A stretch of 64,000 bases of DNA from Lentzea sp. NBRC 102530 (GCF_030269365.1 NZ_BSTF01000020.1:80821-144820), one strand, 5' to 3'; positions 34,888 to 44,451 are shown, counted from the first letter of the stretch. The notes: a model not told the origin generated them from the letters alone. Made by a program: numbers and translations.

Positions 34888-34925
34888 GTGAACGCCGTGA
34901 AACGCGGACGTAACACCGTCGGACC
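34888..34925 (+). promoter_or_regulatory. GlnR-type binding box upstream of amt
   Basis: Four 5-bp half sites with exact 6-bp spacing: GTGAA (34888), GAAAC (34899), GTAAC (34910), GGACC (34921). The actinobacterial GlnR pattern is gTnAC-n6-GaAAC repeated, and amt genes are known GlnR targets. TAGTTC just after may belong to the -10. No GlnR gene is in the window. Confidence 0.6.
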
Positions 34926-35014
34926 CTTAGTTCACCTCCGCGAAACGTTGGGCGCGGACGGGTGAAACAGGACATCTCGATGCTCCCTGCAACCGACGTG
35001 CAGTGGAGGTCGAA

Positions 35015-36358
35015 GTGGATACAGGGGACACCGCCTGGGTGCTCACCAGCGCCGCCTTGGTGCTGCTGATGACGCCGGGCCTTGCCTTCTTCTACGGAGG
35101 CATGGTCCGTTCGAAGAGCGTGCTCAACATGATGATGATGAGCCTGGGCGCGATGGCCGTGGTCGGTGTCCTGTGGGTGCTGTACGGGTACTCGACGGCA
35201 TTCGGCGCGGACCTCGGTGGAGGCCTGCTCGGCAAGCCGTTCGAGTTCTTCGGCCTCGACGGGCTGCTGGGCGCGGACTCGTTGTTCGGCAAGATCCCCA
35301 CGACGGCGTTCGTGGCGTTCCAGGCCATGTTCGCGATCATCACGGTCGCGCTGATCTCCGGCGCCATCGCTGACCGCGCCCGGTTCGGCCCGTGGCTGCT
35401 GTTCGCGGGTCTGTGGGCGACCATCGTGTACTTCCCGGTCGCGCACTGGGTGTTCGACTTCGACGGCAAGGACGAGGCCGGCAACGTCATCGACCCCGGT
35501 GGCTGGATCGCCAACAAGCTCCTCGCGATCGACTTCGCCGGTGGCACCGCGGTGCACATCAACGCCGGTGCGGCGGGTCTCGCGCTCGCGATCGTGCTCG
35601 GCAAGCGCGTCGGCTGGCCGAAGGAGCCCATGAAGCCGCACAGCCTGCCGCTGGTCGTGCTCGGCGCCGGTCTGCTGTGGTTCGGCTGGTTCGGCTTCAA
35701 CGCCGGTTCCGCCCTGGGCGCCAACGGCACCGCGGGCGTCACGTTCGTCAACACCATCGTCGCCACCTGCGCCGCGATGCTCGGCTGGCTGCTGACCGAG
35801 CGCATCCGCGACGGCAAGGCCACCACCCTCGGTGCCGCGTCGGGCATCATCGCCGGTCTGGTCGCCATCACGCCCGCCTGCTCCGCGGTCACCCCGATCG
35901 GCGCCATCGCGATCGGCGCGATCACCGGTGTGCTGTGCGCGCTGGCCGTGTCGCTCAAGTACCGCTTCGGCTTCGACGACTCGCTCGACGTCGTCGGCGT
36001 GCACCTCGTCGGTGGTCTGTCCGGCACGATCCTGATCGGCCTGTTCGCCAGCGAGGCGGCCCCGGCCAAGATCAACGGCCTGTTCTACGGCGGCGGCTTC
36101 GACCAGTTGTGGCGCCAGGCGGTCGGCGCGTTCGCGGTGCTCGGCTACTCGTTCGTGCTGAGCCTCGCCCTCGGTTACCTGGTGAAGTTCACGGTCGGCT
36201 TCCGGGCCACCGAAGAGGCCGAGGTCGCGAGCATCGACGAGTCGGAGCACGCTGAGCGCGCGTACGAGTACGGCAGCCTGACCAGCGCTCGGGGCGTCGG
36301 CAAGCCGAGCGTGGCCGCGGGTGCGTCCGCGGTCCTTGAGGGGAGCAACAAGTCATGA
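35015..36358 (+). CDS. amt: ammonium transporter
   Basis: A 447-aa Amt/Mep/Rh channel with 11 membrane helices. Family markers: FFYGGMVRSKSVLNMMMMS, DFAGGTAVHINAGAAGLALA (first pore histidine), GLLWFGWFGFNAGSALGANG and DVVGVHLVGGLSGTILIGLF (second pore histidine). GTG at 35015 is chosen because GGAGG sits five bases upstream; GTG at 35003 is in frame but precedes the ribosome site. It imports ammonium at low supply and is coupled by ATGA to the PII gene that gates it. Confidence 0.97.
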   Translation: MDTGDTAWVLTSAALVLLMTPGLAFFYGGMVRSKSVLNMMMMSLGAMAVVGVLWVLYGYSTAFGADLGGGLLGKPFEFFGLDGLLGADSLFGKIPTTAFVAFQAMFAIITVALISGAIADRARFGPWLLFAGLWATIVYFPVAHWVFDFDGKDEAGNVIDPGGWIANKLLAIDFAGGTAVHINAGAAGLALAIVLGKRVGWPKEPMKPHSLPLVVLGAGLLWFGWFGFNAGSALGANGTAGVTFVNTIVATCAAMLGWLLTERIRDGKATTLGAASGIIAGLVAITPACSAVTPIGAIAIGAITGVLCALAVSLKYRFGFDDSLDVVGVHLVGGLSGTILIGLFASEAAPAKINGLFYGGGFDQLWRQAVGAFAVLGYSFVLSLALGYLVKFTVGFRATEEAEVASIDESEHAERAYEYGSLTSARGVGKPSVAAGASAVLEGSNKS

Positions 36359-36693
36359 AGCTGGTCACCGCGATCATCAAGCCGTTCACGCTCGACGACG
36401 TGAAGAGCGCCCTCGAACAGCTCGGGGTGCTGGGCATGACCGTCAGCGAGGTGCAGGGCTACGGCCGCCAGAAGGGCCACACCGAGGTCTACCGCGGTGC
36501 GGAGTACTCGGTGGACTTCGTGCCCAAGATCAAGATCGAGGTCGTCATCGACGACACCGCCGTCGAGAAGGTGCTGGAAGCGGTGGTCGAGGCCGCCCGC
36601 ACCGGCAAGATCGGCGACGGGAAGGTCTGGGTCACTTCGGTCGACACGGTCGTGCGCGTGCGCACGGGCGAACGTGGATCGGACGCGCTTTAA
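36355..36693 (+). CDS. glnK: PII nitrogen regulatory protein
   Basis: A 112-aa trimeric signal protein reading ATP/ADP and 2-oxoglutarate. The N-terminus MKLVTAIIKPFTLDDVKSAL and the T-loop GRQKGHTEVYRGAEYSVDFVPK are standard. Tyr51 is present, the residue modified by GlnD (adenylylated in actinobacteria). The C-terminal signature is TGKIGDGKVWVTSVDTVVRVRTGE. ATG overlaps the amt stop. Blocks Amt when nitrogen is plentiful. Confidence 0.97.
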   Translation: MKLVTAIIKPFTLDDVKSALEQLGVLGMTVSEVQGYGRQKGHTEVYRGAEYSVDFVPKIKIEVVIDDTAVEKVLEAVVEAARTGKIGDGKVWVTSVDTVVRVRTGERGSDAL

Positions 36694-36711
36694 CTGCATA
36701 GGAGACGGTCC

Positions 36712-39036
36712 GTGGAGAACAACGAAACGGCCGTCGTCACGGCTGACGACCTGGTGCGAGCACGCGAACGGCTGCTCGTGCCAGGTCGTCGTCGCTTGAC
36801 CGCCGAACCTCTGCGCGAAGCACTCGTGGACCTGCACGAGTTCTGGCTCACCAAGCACGCGGGGGCAGCCGGGATATCCGGATCGGGTATCGCGCTGGTG
36901 GCGGTCGGTGGGCTGGGGCGGCGTGAGCTCGTGCCCTACTCAGACCTCGATCTCGTCCTGGTCCACAACGGCGTCAAGAACGTCGACGAGATCGCCGAGA
37001 AGCTCTGGTACCCGCTGTGGAACTCGGGAATCGGCCTCGACCACTCCGTCCGCACGGTCGGCGAGGCCCTGAGAGTCGCCGCAGGAGATCTGCGCACCGC
37101 CCTGGGGCTGCTGGACATCCGGCACATCTCGGGCGATCCCGAGGTGACGCAGAAGCTCGCCGACGGCGCGAAGCAGGCGTGGCGCGCCAACGTCCGCAAC
37201 AGGCTGGACGAGATGGCCGAGTCGGCGCAGAAGCGCTGGGCCCGCAGCGGCGAGATCGCGCACCGCGTCGAACCCGACCTCAAACACGGCCGCGGTGGGT
37301 TGCGGGACATCACGATCCTGGACGCGCTGTCGGTCGCACAGGTCGTTGATCGGCCGTCCGCCGATGTGGACGAGGCCCGCCGGTTGTTGTTGGACGTGCG
37401 CACCGAACTCCGCCGTGTGGCGCTCAAGCCGCGTGACGTGCTGCGCGCGCAAGACGGCGACGAGGTGGCGTCCGCGCTCGGGCTCGCGGATCGCTTCGCA
37501 TTGGCCCGTGCGCTGTCCTCCGCCGCACGCACCGTCGTCTACGCGTTCGACGTGGCGATGCGCGGAGCCCGTGCCGCGGCACCGAAACGTGGCCTGGGGG
37601 CCTTCCTGCGCGGCCAGCCCGCGCGCAGGCCGTTGGACGAAGGCGTTGTGCTGCACGGGTCCGAGGTGTCTTTGGCCCGTGACGCCATTCCGAGCCGTGA
37701 TCCGGCGTTGTTGTTGCGTGTGGCGACGGCGGCCGCACGCAGCAAGCACCCGATCGCGAACGGAACGCTGACGCGTCTCGCGGACTCCGCTCCCGAACTG
37801 CGCCAACCGTGGCCGCGTGAGGCCCGCGAGGAGCTGCTCGCGTTGCTGGGCAGCGGCAACGGCCTGGTCGACGTCGTGGAGGCGTTGGACCGCACGGGTT
37901 TGTGGGGCAGGCTCTTCCCGGAGTGGGGTGCGGTGCGGGACCTGCCGCCCCGCGACGCCGCGCACATGTGGACCGTGGACCGCCATCTGGTCCAGACAGT
38001 CGCACACGCAGCCAGGCTCGCTACGACGGTCGCGCGACCGGACCTGCTGCTGCTCGGCGCGTTGATCCACGACATCGGCAAGGGCCGCCAGCAGGACCAC
38101 TCCGAGGTGGGCGCCGCGCTGGCGACCCAGATCGGCGAACGCATCGGCCTGTGGCCGCAGGACGTCGAAACGCTGTCTATGATGGTCCGCCACCACTTGC
38201 TGTTGCCGCACACCGCGACCCGCCGCGACGTCGAAGACGAGGCGACCGTCCACCGCGTGGTGGAAACCCTCGGCGGTGACGCGGTCCTGCTGGAACTGCT
38301 GCACGCCCTGGCCGAGTCGGACTCCATCGCCACCGGCCCCGGCGTCTGGACGGACTGGAAGGCCGCGCTCATGGCCGACCTCGTCAAACGCTGCCGCACG
38401 GCGATGGCGGGCGAGGCACTGCCCAAACCCGAACCCCTGGACCCCGCCCACGTGCAGATGGCAGAACGCGTAGCGGCGTCGGGAAAGCCCGACGTGCTGC
38501 TGGAGAAGCAGGACCACGCGGCCGTCGTGACGGTGCTGGCCCCGGACCGTCCGGGCGTGCTGTCCAAGGCCGCCGGCGTACTGGCCCTCAACTCCCTCGA
38601 GGTGCACGCGGCGACGTTGCGCTCGCACGCCGGCGCGACGGTGGACGCGTTCACGGTGTCCCCTCGTTTCGGCTCCCTGCCGGACGCCAAACTCCTGCGC
38701 GAACAGCTCACCCGCGCGATCGAGGGCTCCCTGCCCCTGGCGGAGAAGCTGGCCGCCAAGGAACGCGACTACGGCGGCCCACCCCTCGACCCGCCACCGT
38801 CGAAGGTCCTCTGGTTCGACGACGAGGCAACCGGCGCGGTGGTGCTCGAACTCCGAGCCGCCGACCGCATCGGCCTGCTGCACCGCGTGGCCGGCGCACT
38901 GGAGCAGTGCGGCGTCGACGTGCAGTGGGCGCGCGTGTCGACGCTGGGAGCAACGGTCGTCGACTCGTTCAGCATCGTGGGCGAGGACCTCGACCGGCGC
39001 CGGATCGAACGGGCGGTGCTCGACGCGGCCAGGTAG
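36712..39036 (+). CDS. glnD: [protein-PII] uridylyl/adenylyltransferase
   Basis: A 774-aa bifunctional PII-modifying enzyme. N-terminal nucleotidyltransferase with GGLGRRELVPYSDLDLVLV at ~66-84, a helical linker, HD domain with LIHDIGKGRQQDHSEVGA near 450, and two C-terminal ACT domains (VTVLAPDRPGVLSKAAGVLA and LELRAADRIGLLHRVAGALE). Starts 18 bp after glnK, completing the usual amt-glnK-glnD unit. In actinobacteria the enzyme adenylylates PII at Tyr51. Confidence 0.96.
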   Translation: MENNETAVVTADDLVRARERLLVPGRRRLTAEPLREALVDLHEFWLTKHAGAAGISGSGIALVAVGGLGRRELVPYSDLDLVLVHNGVKNVDEIAEKLWYPLWNSGIGLDHSVRTVGEALRVAAGDLRTALGLLDIRHISGDPEVTQKLADGAKQAWRANVRNRLDEMAESAQKRWARSGEIAHRVEPDLKHGRGGLRDITILDALSVAQVVDRPSADVDEARRLLLDVRTELRRVALKPRDVLRAQDGDEVASALGLADRFALARALSSAARTVVYAFDVAMRGARAAAPKRGLGAFLRGQPARRPLDEGVVLHGSEVSLARDAIPSRDPALLLRVATAAARSKHPIANGTLTRLADSAPELRQPWPREAREELLALLGSGNGLVDVVEALDRTGLWGRLFPEWGAVRDLPPRDAAHMWTVDRHLVQTVAHAARLATTVARPDLLLLGALIHDIGKGRQQDHSEVGAALATQIGERIGLWPQDVETLSMMVRHHLLLPHTATRRDVEDEATVHRVVETLGGDAVLLELLHALAESDSIATGPGVWTDWKAALMADLVKRCRTAMAGEALPKPEPLDPAHVQMAERVAASGKPDVLLEKQDHAAVVTVLAPDRPGVLSKAAGVLALNSLEVHAATLRSHAGATVDAFTVSPRFGSLPDAKLLREQLTRAIEGSLPLAEKLAAKERDYGGPPLDPPPSKVLWFDDEATGAVVLELRAADRIGLLHRVAGALEQCGVDVQWARVSTLGATVVDSFSIVGEDLDRRRIERAVLDAAR

Positions 39037-39648
39037 AGGTTGAGTAGCTCTACGCACAACCACTCCGGGTGCTCACGCTCCTGCCCGCCCTGGTGAACCG
39101 GCAGGCTTCGTGGTGTCCGGAGAGCGTCTTCGAGGGGTAGACCGCTCACCGGACGGGCAGGCCGGCCGGGGCAAGGCCGGTGGTGGCGGGTGACGGAGCC
39201 GGGGGAGGTGTCCGGCCACCCGCCCACCACCGCCGCTCCGGCCGGTGTCACCCACCCAACCCGGCCGCACCACCAGGCCGCCCGTGTGGCACGCACGCGC
39301 CGCCGCCGTTCTGGCCGTGTCGTGCCCACGAACGTGCCGCCGCCGCTCTGCTCGTGCCGCTTGACCCTGGGTGCCGCCGTTGCGACCGTGTCGCGCCCAC
39401 CAGCACGGTGTCGCTGCCGTGGGCCGTGTCGTCCGAACCCACGTGCCGCCGCCGCCCCGGCCGTGCCGAACTGACCGACGCGCCACCGCCTCTCTCCCCG
39501 CCACCGCCCCTCTCCCGCCGCGGCACCTCCCACCCCCAAGCGACCGCACCACCCCTGACCGGACCCCTGAATCCAAGAGAACCCTGTGCATTTCGCCCGA
39601 AATCGGACCAAACTGAACGAGAAGGATGGTCAAGACGTCTTCTAGGAC
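39037..39648. repeat. gene-free low-complexity interval with degenerate repeats
   Basis: No gene is supported here. At the left, CCTGCCCG (39080-39087) pairs with CGGGCAGG (39154-39161), a possible terminator for glnD. From ~39290 to ~39470 a degenerate unit rich in GCCGTGTCGT, CCCAC and CGTGCCGCCGCCGC recurs three times or more. All six frames read through it with biased Arg/Pro/Thr content, so long frames here are composition artefacts. An AAGACGTCTT palindrome at 39632-39641 lies just before the next gene. Confidence 0.6.
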
Positions 39649-40209
39649 ATGACCGCCGTGCTGAACACGCAGACCGCAGTCGTCCGAGTGCCGAAGCGCT
39701 CGCTCGTAGTCCTCGCCGGGATCCCGGGCGCGGGCAAGACGACCCTGCTCAGCCGGCTCGACGCCGACGAACCGGTCACCGTCCTCGACTCCGACCAGGT
39801 CCGCACCTGGCTGGAGCCGCGCATCCCGCTCCCGTACAAGTACTGGCGCGTGTTCGTGCACCTCACACACCGCCTACGGGTCTTCTGGTCCGCGCTCTTC
39901 TGCGCGGGCCTGCTGGTGGTCCACGAGCCGTCCACCCGCCCGGGCACCAGGTTCATGCTGCTCTGGGCCGGCGTCCTCTCCGGCCGCCGAAGGCACTTCC
40001 TGTGGCTCGACGCGTCCGCCGCCCAGGCGCTGGACGGCCAGATCGCCCGCAAGCGCATCGTCCGCACGCACGCGTTCGAGCGGCACGTGCGGCGCGGCAC
40101 GTCCATGCGCGCGCAGTTCGAGGCGGGCTGGGTGCCGTTCGGATTCAGCGGCGTGACGCTCCTCACCCGTGCGGGAACCTCGGGTGGTCTGCGCATCATG
40201 GTGTCGTGA
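39649..40209 (+). CDS. AAA/zeta-type P-loop kinase-like protein
   Basis: A 186-aa ATP-binding protein. Walker A GIPGAGKT spans residues 24-31, followed by VTVLDSDQVRTWL, the acidic motif expected in small-molecule or zeta-toxin-like kinases. HEPSTRPGTRF and FLWLDASAAQALDGQIARKR follow. No antitoxin is adjacent, so a metabolic or RNA-repair kinase role is as likely as a toxin. ATG at 39649 with TAGGAC directly before it. It is coupled to the HAD gene by a GTGA overlap. Confidence 0.72.
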   Translation: MTAVLNTQTAVVRVPKRSLVVLAGIPGAGKTTLLSRLDADEPVTVLDSDQVRTWLEPRIPLPYKYWRVFVHLTHRLRVFWSALFCAGLLVVHEPSTRPGTRFMLLWAGVLSGRRRHFLWLDASAAQALDGQIARKRIVRTHAFERHVRRGTSMRAQFEAGWVPFGFSGVTLLTRAGTSGGLRIMVS

Positions 40210-40820
40210 TCAAGGCCGTCCTCTTCGACTTCGCGGGCACCCTCTTCGGGCGCCCCACCCACCCGTGGCTGTCGGCGCGGCACCTCGCGGTGCTGCGCGC
40301 CCCGGCACCGTTCGTGGCGCGGATGAACGCGGCGGAACGCGCTGTCTGGGACGCCCGCGACCTCACCGCGCTGGCCAACCGCGCCGCCCACTGGACCCTG
40401 TTCCGGCTGGCAGGGCTCACGATGACCGACGACGTCTTCCAGCGGCTGCACAACCCGGCGTTCTGGCTGCCGTACGCCGACACGGCCGCGGCGCTCGAGA
40501 GAGCCAGGCCGTTGAAGGTGGGTGTCCTGAGCAACGTCTCGTGGGACATCCGGACCCTGTTCCGCCGGGAATCACTGGACGTCGACGCGTTCCTGCTCTC
40601 CTACGAGATCGGCGTCTCGAAGCCCTCGCCACGGGCTTTCGAGACCGCCTGCGTGCGGTTCGACGTTAGCCCGGAAGAGTGTTTGTTCGTCGGCGACGAC
40701 CCGGTCGCCGACGGCGCCGCCGTCAAGGCCGGGCTCCGCTTCGCGCAGATCTCGACGGCCCCGGTCGGCCGCCGCACCCCGGTGCTGCTGGAGGCGCTCG
40801 CGCAGCACGGGATCAGCTGA
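40206..40820 (+). CDS. HAD-superfamily protein with DxAGT motif
   Basis: A 204-aa HAD subfamily IA-like protein. Motif I reads VLFDFAGTLFG: the nucleophile Asp is kept, but the usual second Asp (DxDGT), the general acid/base, is Ala. Phosphonoacetaldehyde hydrolases share DxAGT, but their cap lysine is not evident here. Motif II is GVLSNVSW, motif III the Lys in GVSKPSPRAF, motif IV CLFVGDDPVADGAAVKAGL. Start GTG at 40206 overlaps the kinase stop. Ends 8 bp inside the converging TIR gene. Substrate not known; a standard phosphatase mechanism is doubtful. Confidence 0.8.
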   Translation: MIKAVLFDFAGTLFGRPTHPWLSARHLAVLRAPAPFVARMNAAERAVWDARDLTALANRAAHWTLFRLAGLTMTDDVFQRLHNPAFWLPYADTAAALERARPLKVGVLSNVSWDIRTLFRRESLDVDAFLLSYEIGVSKPSPRAFETACVRFDVSPEECLFVGDDPVADGAAVKAGLRFAQISTAPVGRRTPVLLEALAQHGIS

Positions 40821-43800
40821 GCCGCAGCCGCGCCTCCCACAGCGGGTCCTCGCCGCCGGACAGCGGGTGCCGGAACCCGTCGGAGACGTTCCAGTACCGC
40901 ACGGTCCCGTCCAGCGACCCGGTCACGGCCGCGCCGAACGGGGACCACAGCGCGGCGGTCACCGAGTCGTCGTGGCCGATCAACGCCGTGCGCTGGCCGC
41001 CCGTGTACGGGTCCCAGACGCGGGCCGTGCGGTCCTTCGACGCGGTCAGCAGGCTGCGGCCGTCCGGAGACCACGCCAAGGCGTTGATCTCGTTCGTGTG
41101 GCCGCGCAGCTCACCTATCTCGGTCAGCGAGTCGTCCATCCGCAGCAGCACCACCGTGCCGTCCGTGCACCCTGCCGCCAGGAGGTCCGTGTCCGGGTGC
41201 CAGGCGGCGGAGGTGAAGCGCTTGCCCCTGCCGAACGCGCACAGCGTGCGGTCCAGCGAGTTCACCGTGATCAGGTCGTCCTCCCCGGCGACGGCGAACA
41301 CCCGCCGGTTGCGATGCCACGACACCGCGCGCAGCACACCGGAGTGCCGCGTCCACGCTCCCGGTGGCAGCGGGTCGCCGGACCGGTCGTAGAGCCGCGG
41401 CGACCAGTCGCGATCACGGGACACCACGGCCAGCACACCGCCGTCCGACGACCAGCGCACGTCCGTGATCGCGTCCGTCCAGTCGGTCAGCCGCCGCATC
41501 TCGGCCGTGAGGCCGTCGGTGATCGAGACCGATCCGTCGGTGCAGCCGATCGCGAGCCGCCCGCCGTCGGCCGACCACGCCAGCGCCTCCGGCCAGCCGT
41601 CGTAGAACTTGCCGCCGACGGGGTTGTAGCCGTACCCCGCGAACGGCCTCGGCTCGACGATGAGGTGCCCCACCGTGAGCTCGTCGTGCCGCGGACTCCA
41701 CGCCAAGGCGCGTACCGGGTGCTCCACGTCGATCGAGTTGTTCTCGTCGGGTTCGGAGCCGATCTTCCACGTGCGGTGCGTGCCGTCGTCGGAGACCGTC
41801 GCCAGCCGATCACCCTCGTGCGACCACGCGACGTCGCACACGTCGCGCTGGTGGCCGCGCAGGCACAGCAGGTCGGCGCCGGAGTCGGCGTCCCAGATCC
41901 GCACGGTGCCGTCGGCCGACGCCGTGGCGATCCGCGACCCGCCCGGTGACCACGCGACCCGGTGCACCTGGTCGAGGTGCCCGGTCAGGTCCTGTTGCCC
42001 GCGCGCGTGGTTCACGACGGCCTTGGCGTCCGGGCCGCCGCTCACGAACACCCTCGGACGCAACGGGTGGAAGCGCACCGACCGCACCGCCGACGACGCC
42101 ACCTGCACGGTCGTCCGTCGCGGTCCGCCGGGTTTGCGCAGGTCGATCATGCCGTCGTCGCGCGCGCTCGCGACGAGGTTGTTGGACGCGATGTCGGCGT
42201 CCCACAGGGGCACCGGGTTGCCGAGCTTGTCGAGGTTCACGATCTCGTCGACGGGGTTGCTGCCGCCGTCGACCTCCCACAGGTAAGCGACGCCGTTCTC
42301 GCACGCGACCAGCACGCGGCTGCCGTCCGTGTCGAAGCGCACGGACCGGGGGCGGTGCCGGAGCTTGATCACCCGGATCTCCTGGTGCGTCCACGCCGAC
42401 CACAGCCGCAGCGTGAGGTCGGTGGCGACGGACGCGATGACGTCGCCCTTGGGGGACCAGGCGACCGAACGCACCCAGCCGGGGCCGTCGCCGTGGCGCT
42501 CCCGGCCGTGCGTGAAGACGTGCACGCAGGCGCCCGTTTCCGCGTCCCACAGCCGGACCGTGCCGTCCTTGGAGCCGGTCACGACGGTGGTGTCGTCCGG
42601 CGACCAGTCGACGCCCCAGATGCCGTCCTCATGACCCGTGAACGAGCGGTGCAGGTGCGTTGCGGCTATGGCGCGCAACAGACTTCTGCGCCAGCCCGTC
42701 AGATCAGGTGCGTGGAGCAGCAACCGCACCGCGTCGTCGTCTCCGGCCAGAGCGCGCAGCACCTCGTCCGGGGTGAGCCGGTCCGACCTGTGCACCTCGT
42801 CGTTCATCCGCTGCTGCAACGACTGGCGCAGCAGCTGCATCGCGTTGCCGGAGAAGTGCAGCCCTGCCAACGTTTCCTCGAGTTCGGGCCACCGGTTGTC
42901 GTTCGGTGCCAACACGTTCAGCAGTGACGAGAGCCGTGACGGCGCGATGACCTGGTCGGGGTGCTTGACCCAGTCCGCCGCGATGTCCTCCACCTCACGC
43001 CGGGCGCGCAGGCCGACGTGGTCGCGTTCCAGCTCCTCCTGCAGCTGCGGCCAGTGCAGGAACAGGCTCTCGTGCGCGACCTCGATGGTCTGACGCGTCG
43101 CCGTGAGCACGCGGTTGGTGATGAACGGGTCGAGCAGCCGCCGGTCCTCGGCCGGCACCTCGTCCATCGCGAGCGCGCGACGGGTGAACTTGCCCGACTC
43201 GTCCACCGCGACCAGCCTGCGCAACGTCCGCAGCACGCGGCGTTCGGCCTCGTGCAGCGGCGGCCACGAACCGTCCTCGTCGCGCACCAGGTCACGGGCC
43301 ATCGCGAACGCCTCGTCGGCTTGCCTTCGCAGCACGTCCATCACCCGGCCCGACGCCACGTACTCGGCTCGTGTGATGGGCCTCGGGGTGCGTTTGCCGT
43401 CCGGGTTCACGTGCCGCCACAGGTTCTCCAGCGCGAACGCCAACAGGGGCAACGATTCGCGGCTCGCGTCCTCTTGGATCAAACCCAACGCGGAGTCGTC
43501 GACGTTCCAGCCGAAGGAACGCAACGGGCCGTTCACGACCATCGGGATTTCCGCCTTGGTCAACGGTGTGACCAGGAAATCGTCGCGCAAGAGAGGGGCG
43601 AAGTCTTCGCGGCGCATGAGTTCATCGAGGAAATCAGCGCGAACCGTGTACACGACCCATGCCTCGCCACGGCTTGCTGCCACGAGTCTGCGCACTAAGT
43701 CCGCAGACTCGCTCATTAAGAGCTCCTCGGCCTGGTCAAGCACGACCAGTCGTCTGCCCGGTCCTTCGATCTCGGGCAGCACGCCCTGAGACGGCGTCAC

Positions 43801-44451
43801 CGGTCCGATGATCGTCCAGCCCTCGCGGCGCAGGAGAGGGATCAGACCGGCCCGGACCAGCGATGACTTGCCCGCACCGGACGGACCGATGACGGCCATC
43901 GCGCCGTGCGTGCGTCGACCGAGCAACGGCTCCGCGAGACGTTGGACGTCGTCGTCGCGTCCGAAGAAGAGGGATGCCTGGTGTTCGTCGAACGCCTTCA
44001 AACCGGGGAACGGCGACGAGAGAGGAGCAGCCTTGGTGACGCCCGCGTGTTCCAGGACCTTCAACGCCGTGTCACGCGCCGCGGCCAATGACTCGGGAGA
44101 GGTGGCATCGACGCGTTGTGCCTGGAGGTCGTTGAGGACCGCACGATTCTGCGACCGCGCGCTGAAGAACTCGACGCACGGCGAGTGCGGCTTGCGCTCG
44201 CGGAAGACCGACGACTCCCAGATGCACCACTCGGAGAACGAGCCCGGCGACGTCACGACGATCAGGGCGTCGGCGCCCAGCAGCTCCCGGCGCAGGCTGT
44301 CCTTCCAGGGCAGTGACACGTCGGGTCCGGAACCGGGCGCGGTGTAGGCGTGCACGTCCTCGAAGCCCGCGGCCAGCAGGGCGTCGCGCAGGTACAGCGC
44401 GATCTCGCCGCCCTCGTCGTGCCCGTGGTAGCTGAGGAAGATTCGCCCCAT
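40813..44451 (-). CDS. TIR - nSTAND1 NTPase - WD40 repeat protein
   Basis: A 1212-aa multidomain protein. TIR domain at ~1-115, with GRIFLSYHGHDEGGEIALYLRDAL and SEWCIWESSVF, in which Glu79 matches the catalytic glutamate of NAD-cleaving TIRs. nSTAND1 domain from ~147, with PFPGLKAFDEHQASLFFGRDDDV, Walker A GPSGAGKS (189-196) and RRLVVLDQAEELL (Walker B). Helical/winged-helix part to ~600, then about 12-14 WD40 blades (DGIWGVDWSPDDTTVVTGS, DGTVRLWDAE) to the end. ATG at 44451 chosen (AGGA eight bases before); 44460 is an alternative. The build is sensor (WD40), switch (STAND), effector (TIR), as in prokaryotic immune NLR-like proteins. No partner gene beside it; divergent from ffh. Confidence 0.88.
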   Translation of the reverse strand: MGRIFLSYHGHDEGGEIALYLRDALLAAGFEDVHAYTAPGSGPDVSLPWKDSLRRELLGADALIVVTSPGSFSEWCIWESSVFRERKPHSPCVEFFSARSQNRAVLNDLQAQRVDATSPESLAAARDTALKVLEHAGVTKAAPLSSPFPGLKAFDEHQASLFFGRDDDVQRLAEPLLGRRTHGAMAVIGPSGAGKSSLVRAGLIPLLRREGWTIIGPVTPSQGVLPEIEGPGRRLVVLDQAEELLMSESADLVRRLVAASRGEAWVVYTVRADFLDELMRREDFAPLLRDDFLVTPLTKAEIPMVVNGPLRSFGWNVDDSALGLIQEDASRESLPLLAFALENLWRHVNPDGKRTPRPITRAEYVASGRVMDVLRRQADEAFAMARDLVRDEDGSWPPLHEAERRVLRTLRRLVAVDESGKFTRRALAMDEVPAEDRRLLDPFITNRVLTATRQTIEVAHESLFLHWPQLQEELERDHVGLRARREVEDIAADWVKHPDQVIAPSRLSSLLNVLAPNDNRWPELEETLAGLHFSGNAMQLLRQSLQQRMNDEVHRSDRLTPDEVLRALAGDDDAVRLLLHAPDLTGWRRSLLRAIAATHLHRSFTGHEDGIWGVDWSPDDTTVVTGSKDGTVRLWDAETGACVHVFTHGRERHGDGPGWVRSVAWSPKGDVIASVATDLTLRLWSAWTHQEIRVIKLRHRPRSVRFDTDGSRVLVACENGVAYLWEVDGGSNPVDEIVNLDKLGNPVPLWDADIASNNLVASARDDGMIDLRKPGGPRRTTVQVASSAVRSVRFHPLRPRVFVSGGPDAKAVVNHARGQQDLTGHLDQVHRVAWSPGGSRIATASADGTVRIWDADSGADLLCLRGHQRDVCDVAWSHEGDRLATVSDDGTHRTWKIGSEPDENNSIDVEHPVRALAWSPRHDELTVGHLIVEPRPFAGYGYNPVGGKFYDGWPEALAWSADGGRLAIGCTDGSVSITDGLTAEMRRLTDWTDAITDVRWSSDGGVLAVVSRDRDWSPRLYDRSGDPLPPGAWTRHSGVLRAVSWHRNRRVFAVAGEDDLITVNSLDRTLCAFGRGKRFTSAAWHPDTDLLAAGCTDGTVVLLRMDDSLTEIGELRGHTNEINALAWSPDGRSLLTASKDRTARVWDPYTGGQRTALIGHDDSVTAALWSPFGAAVTGSLDGTVRYWNVSDGFRHPLSGGEDPLWEARLRLS

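Noticed and set aside
39180..39640. Long open frames between glnD and the P-loop kinase on both strands
   Set aside because: They follow a degenerate GCCGCC/CGTGTCG repeat, are Arg/Pro/Thr-biased in every frame and lack ribosome sites.
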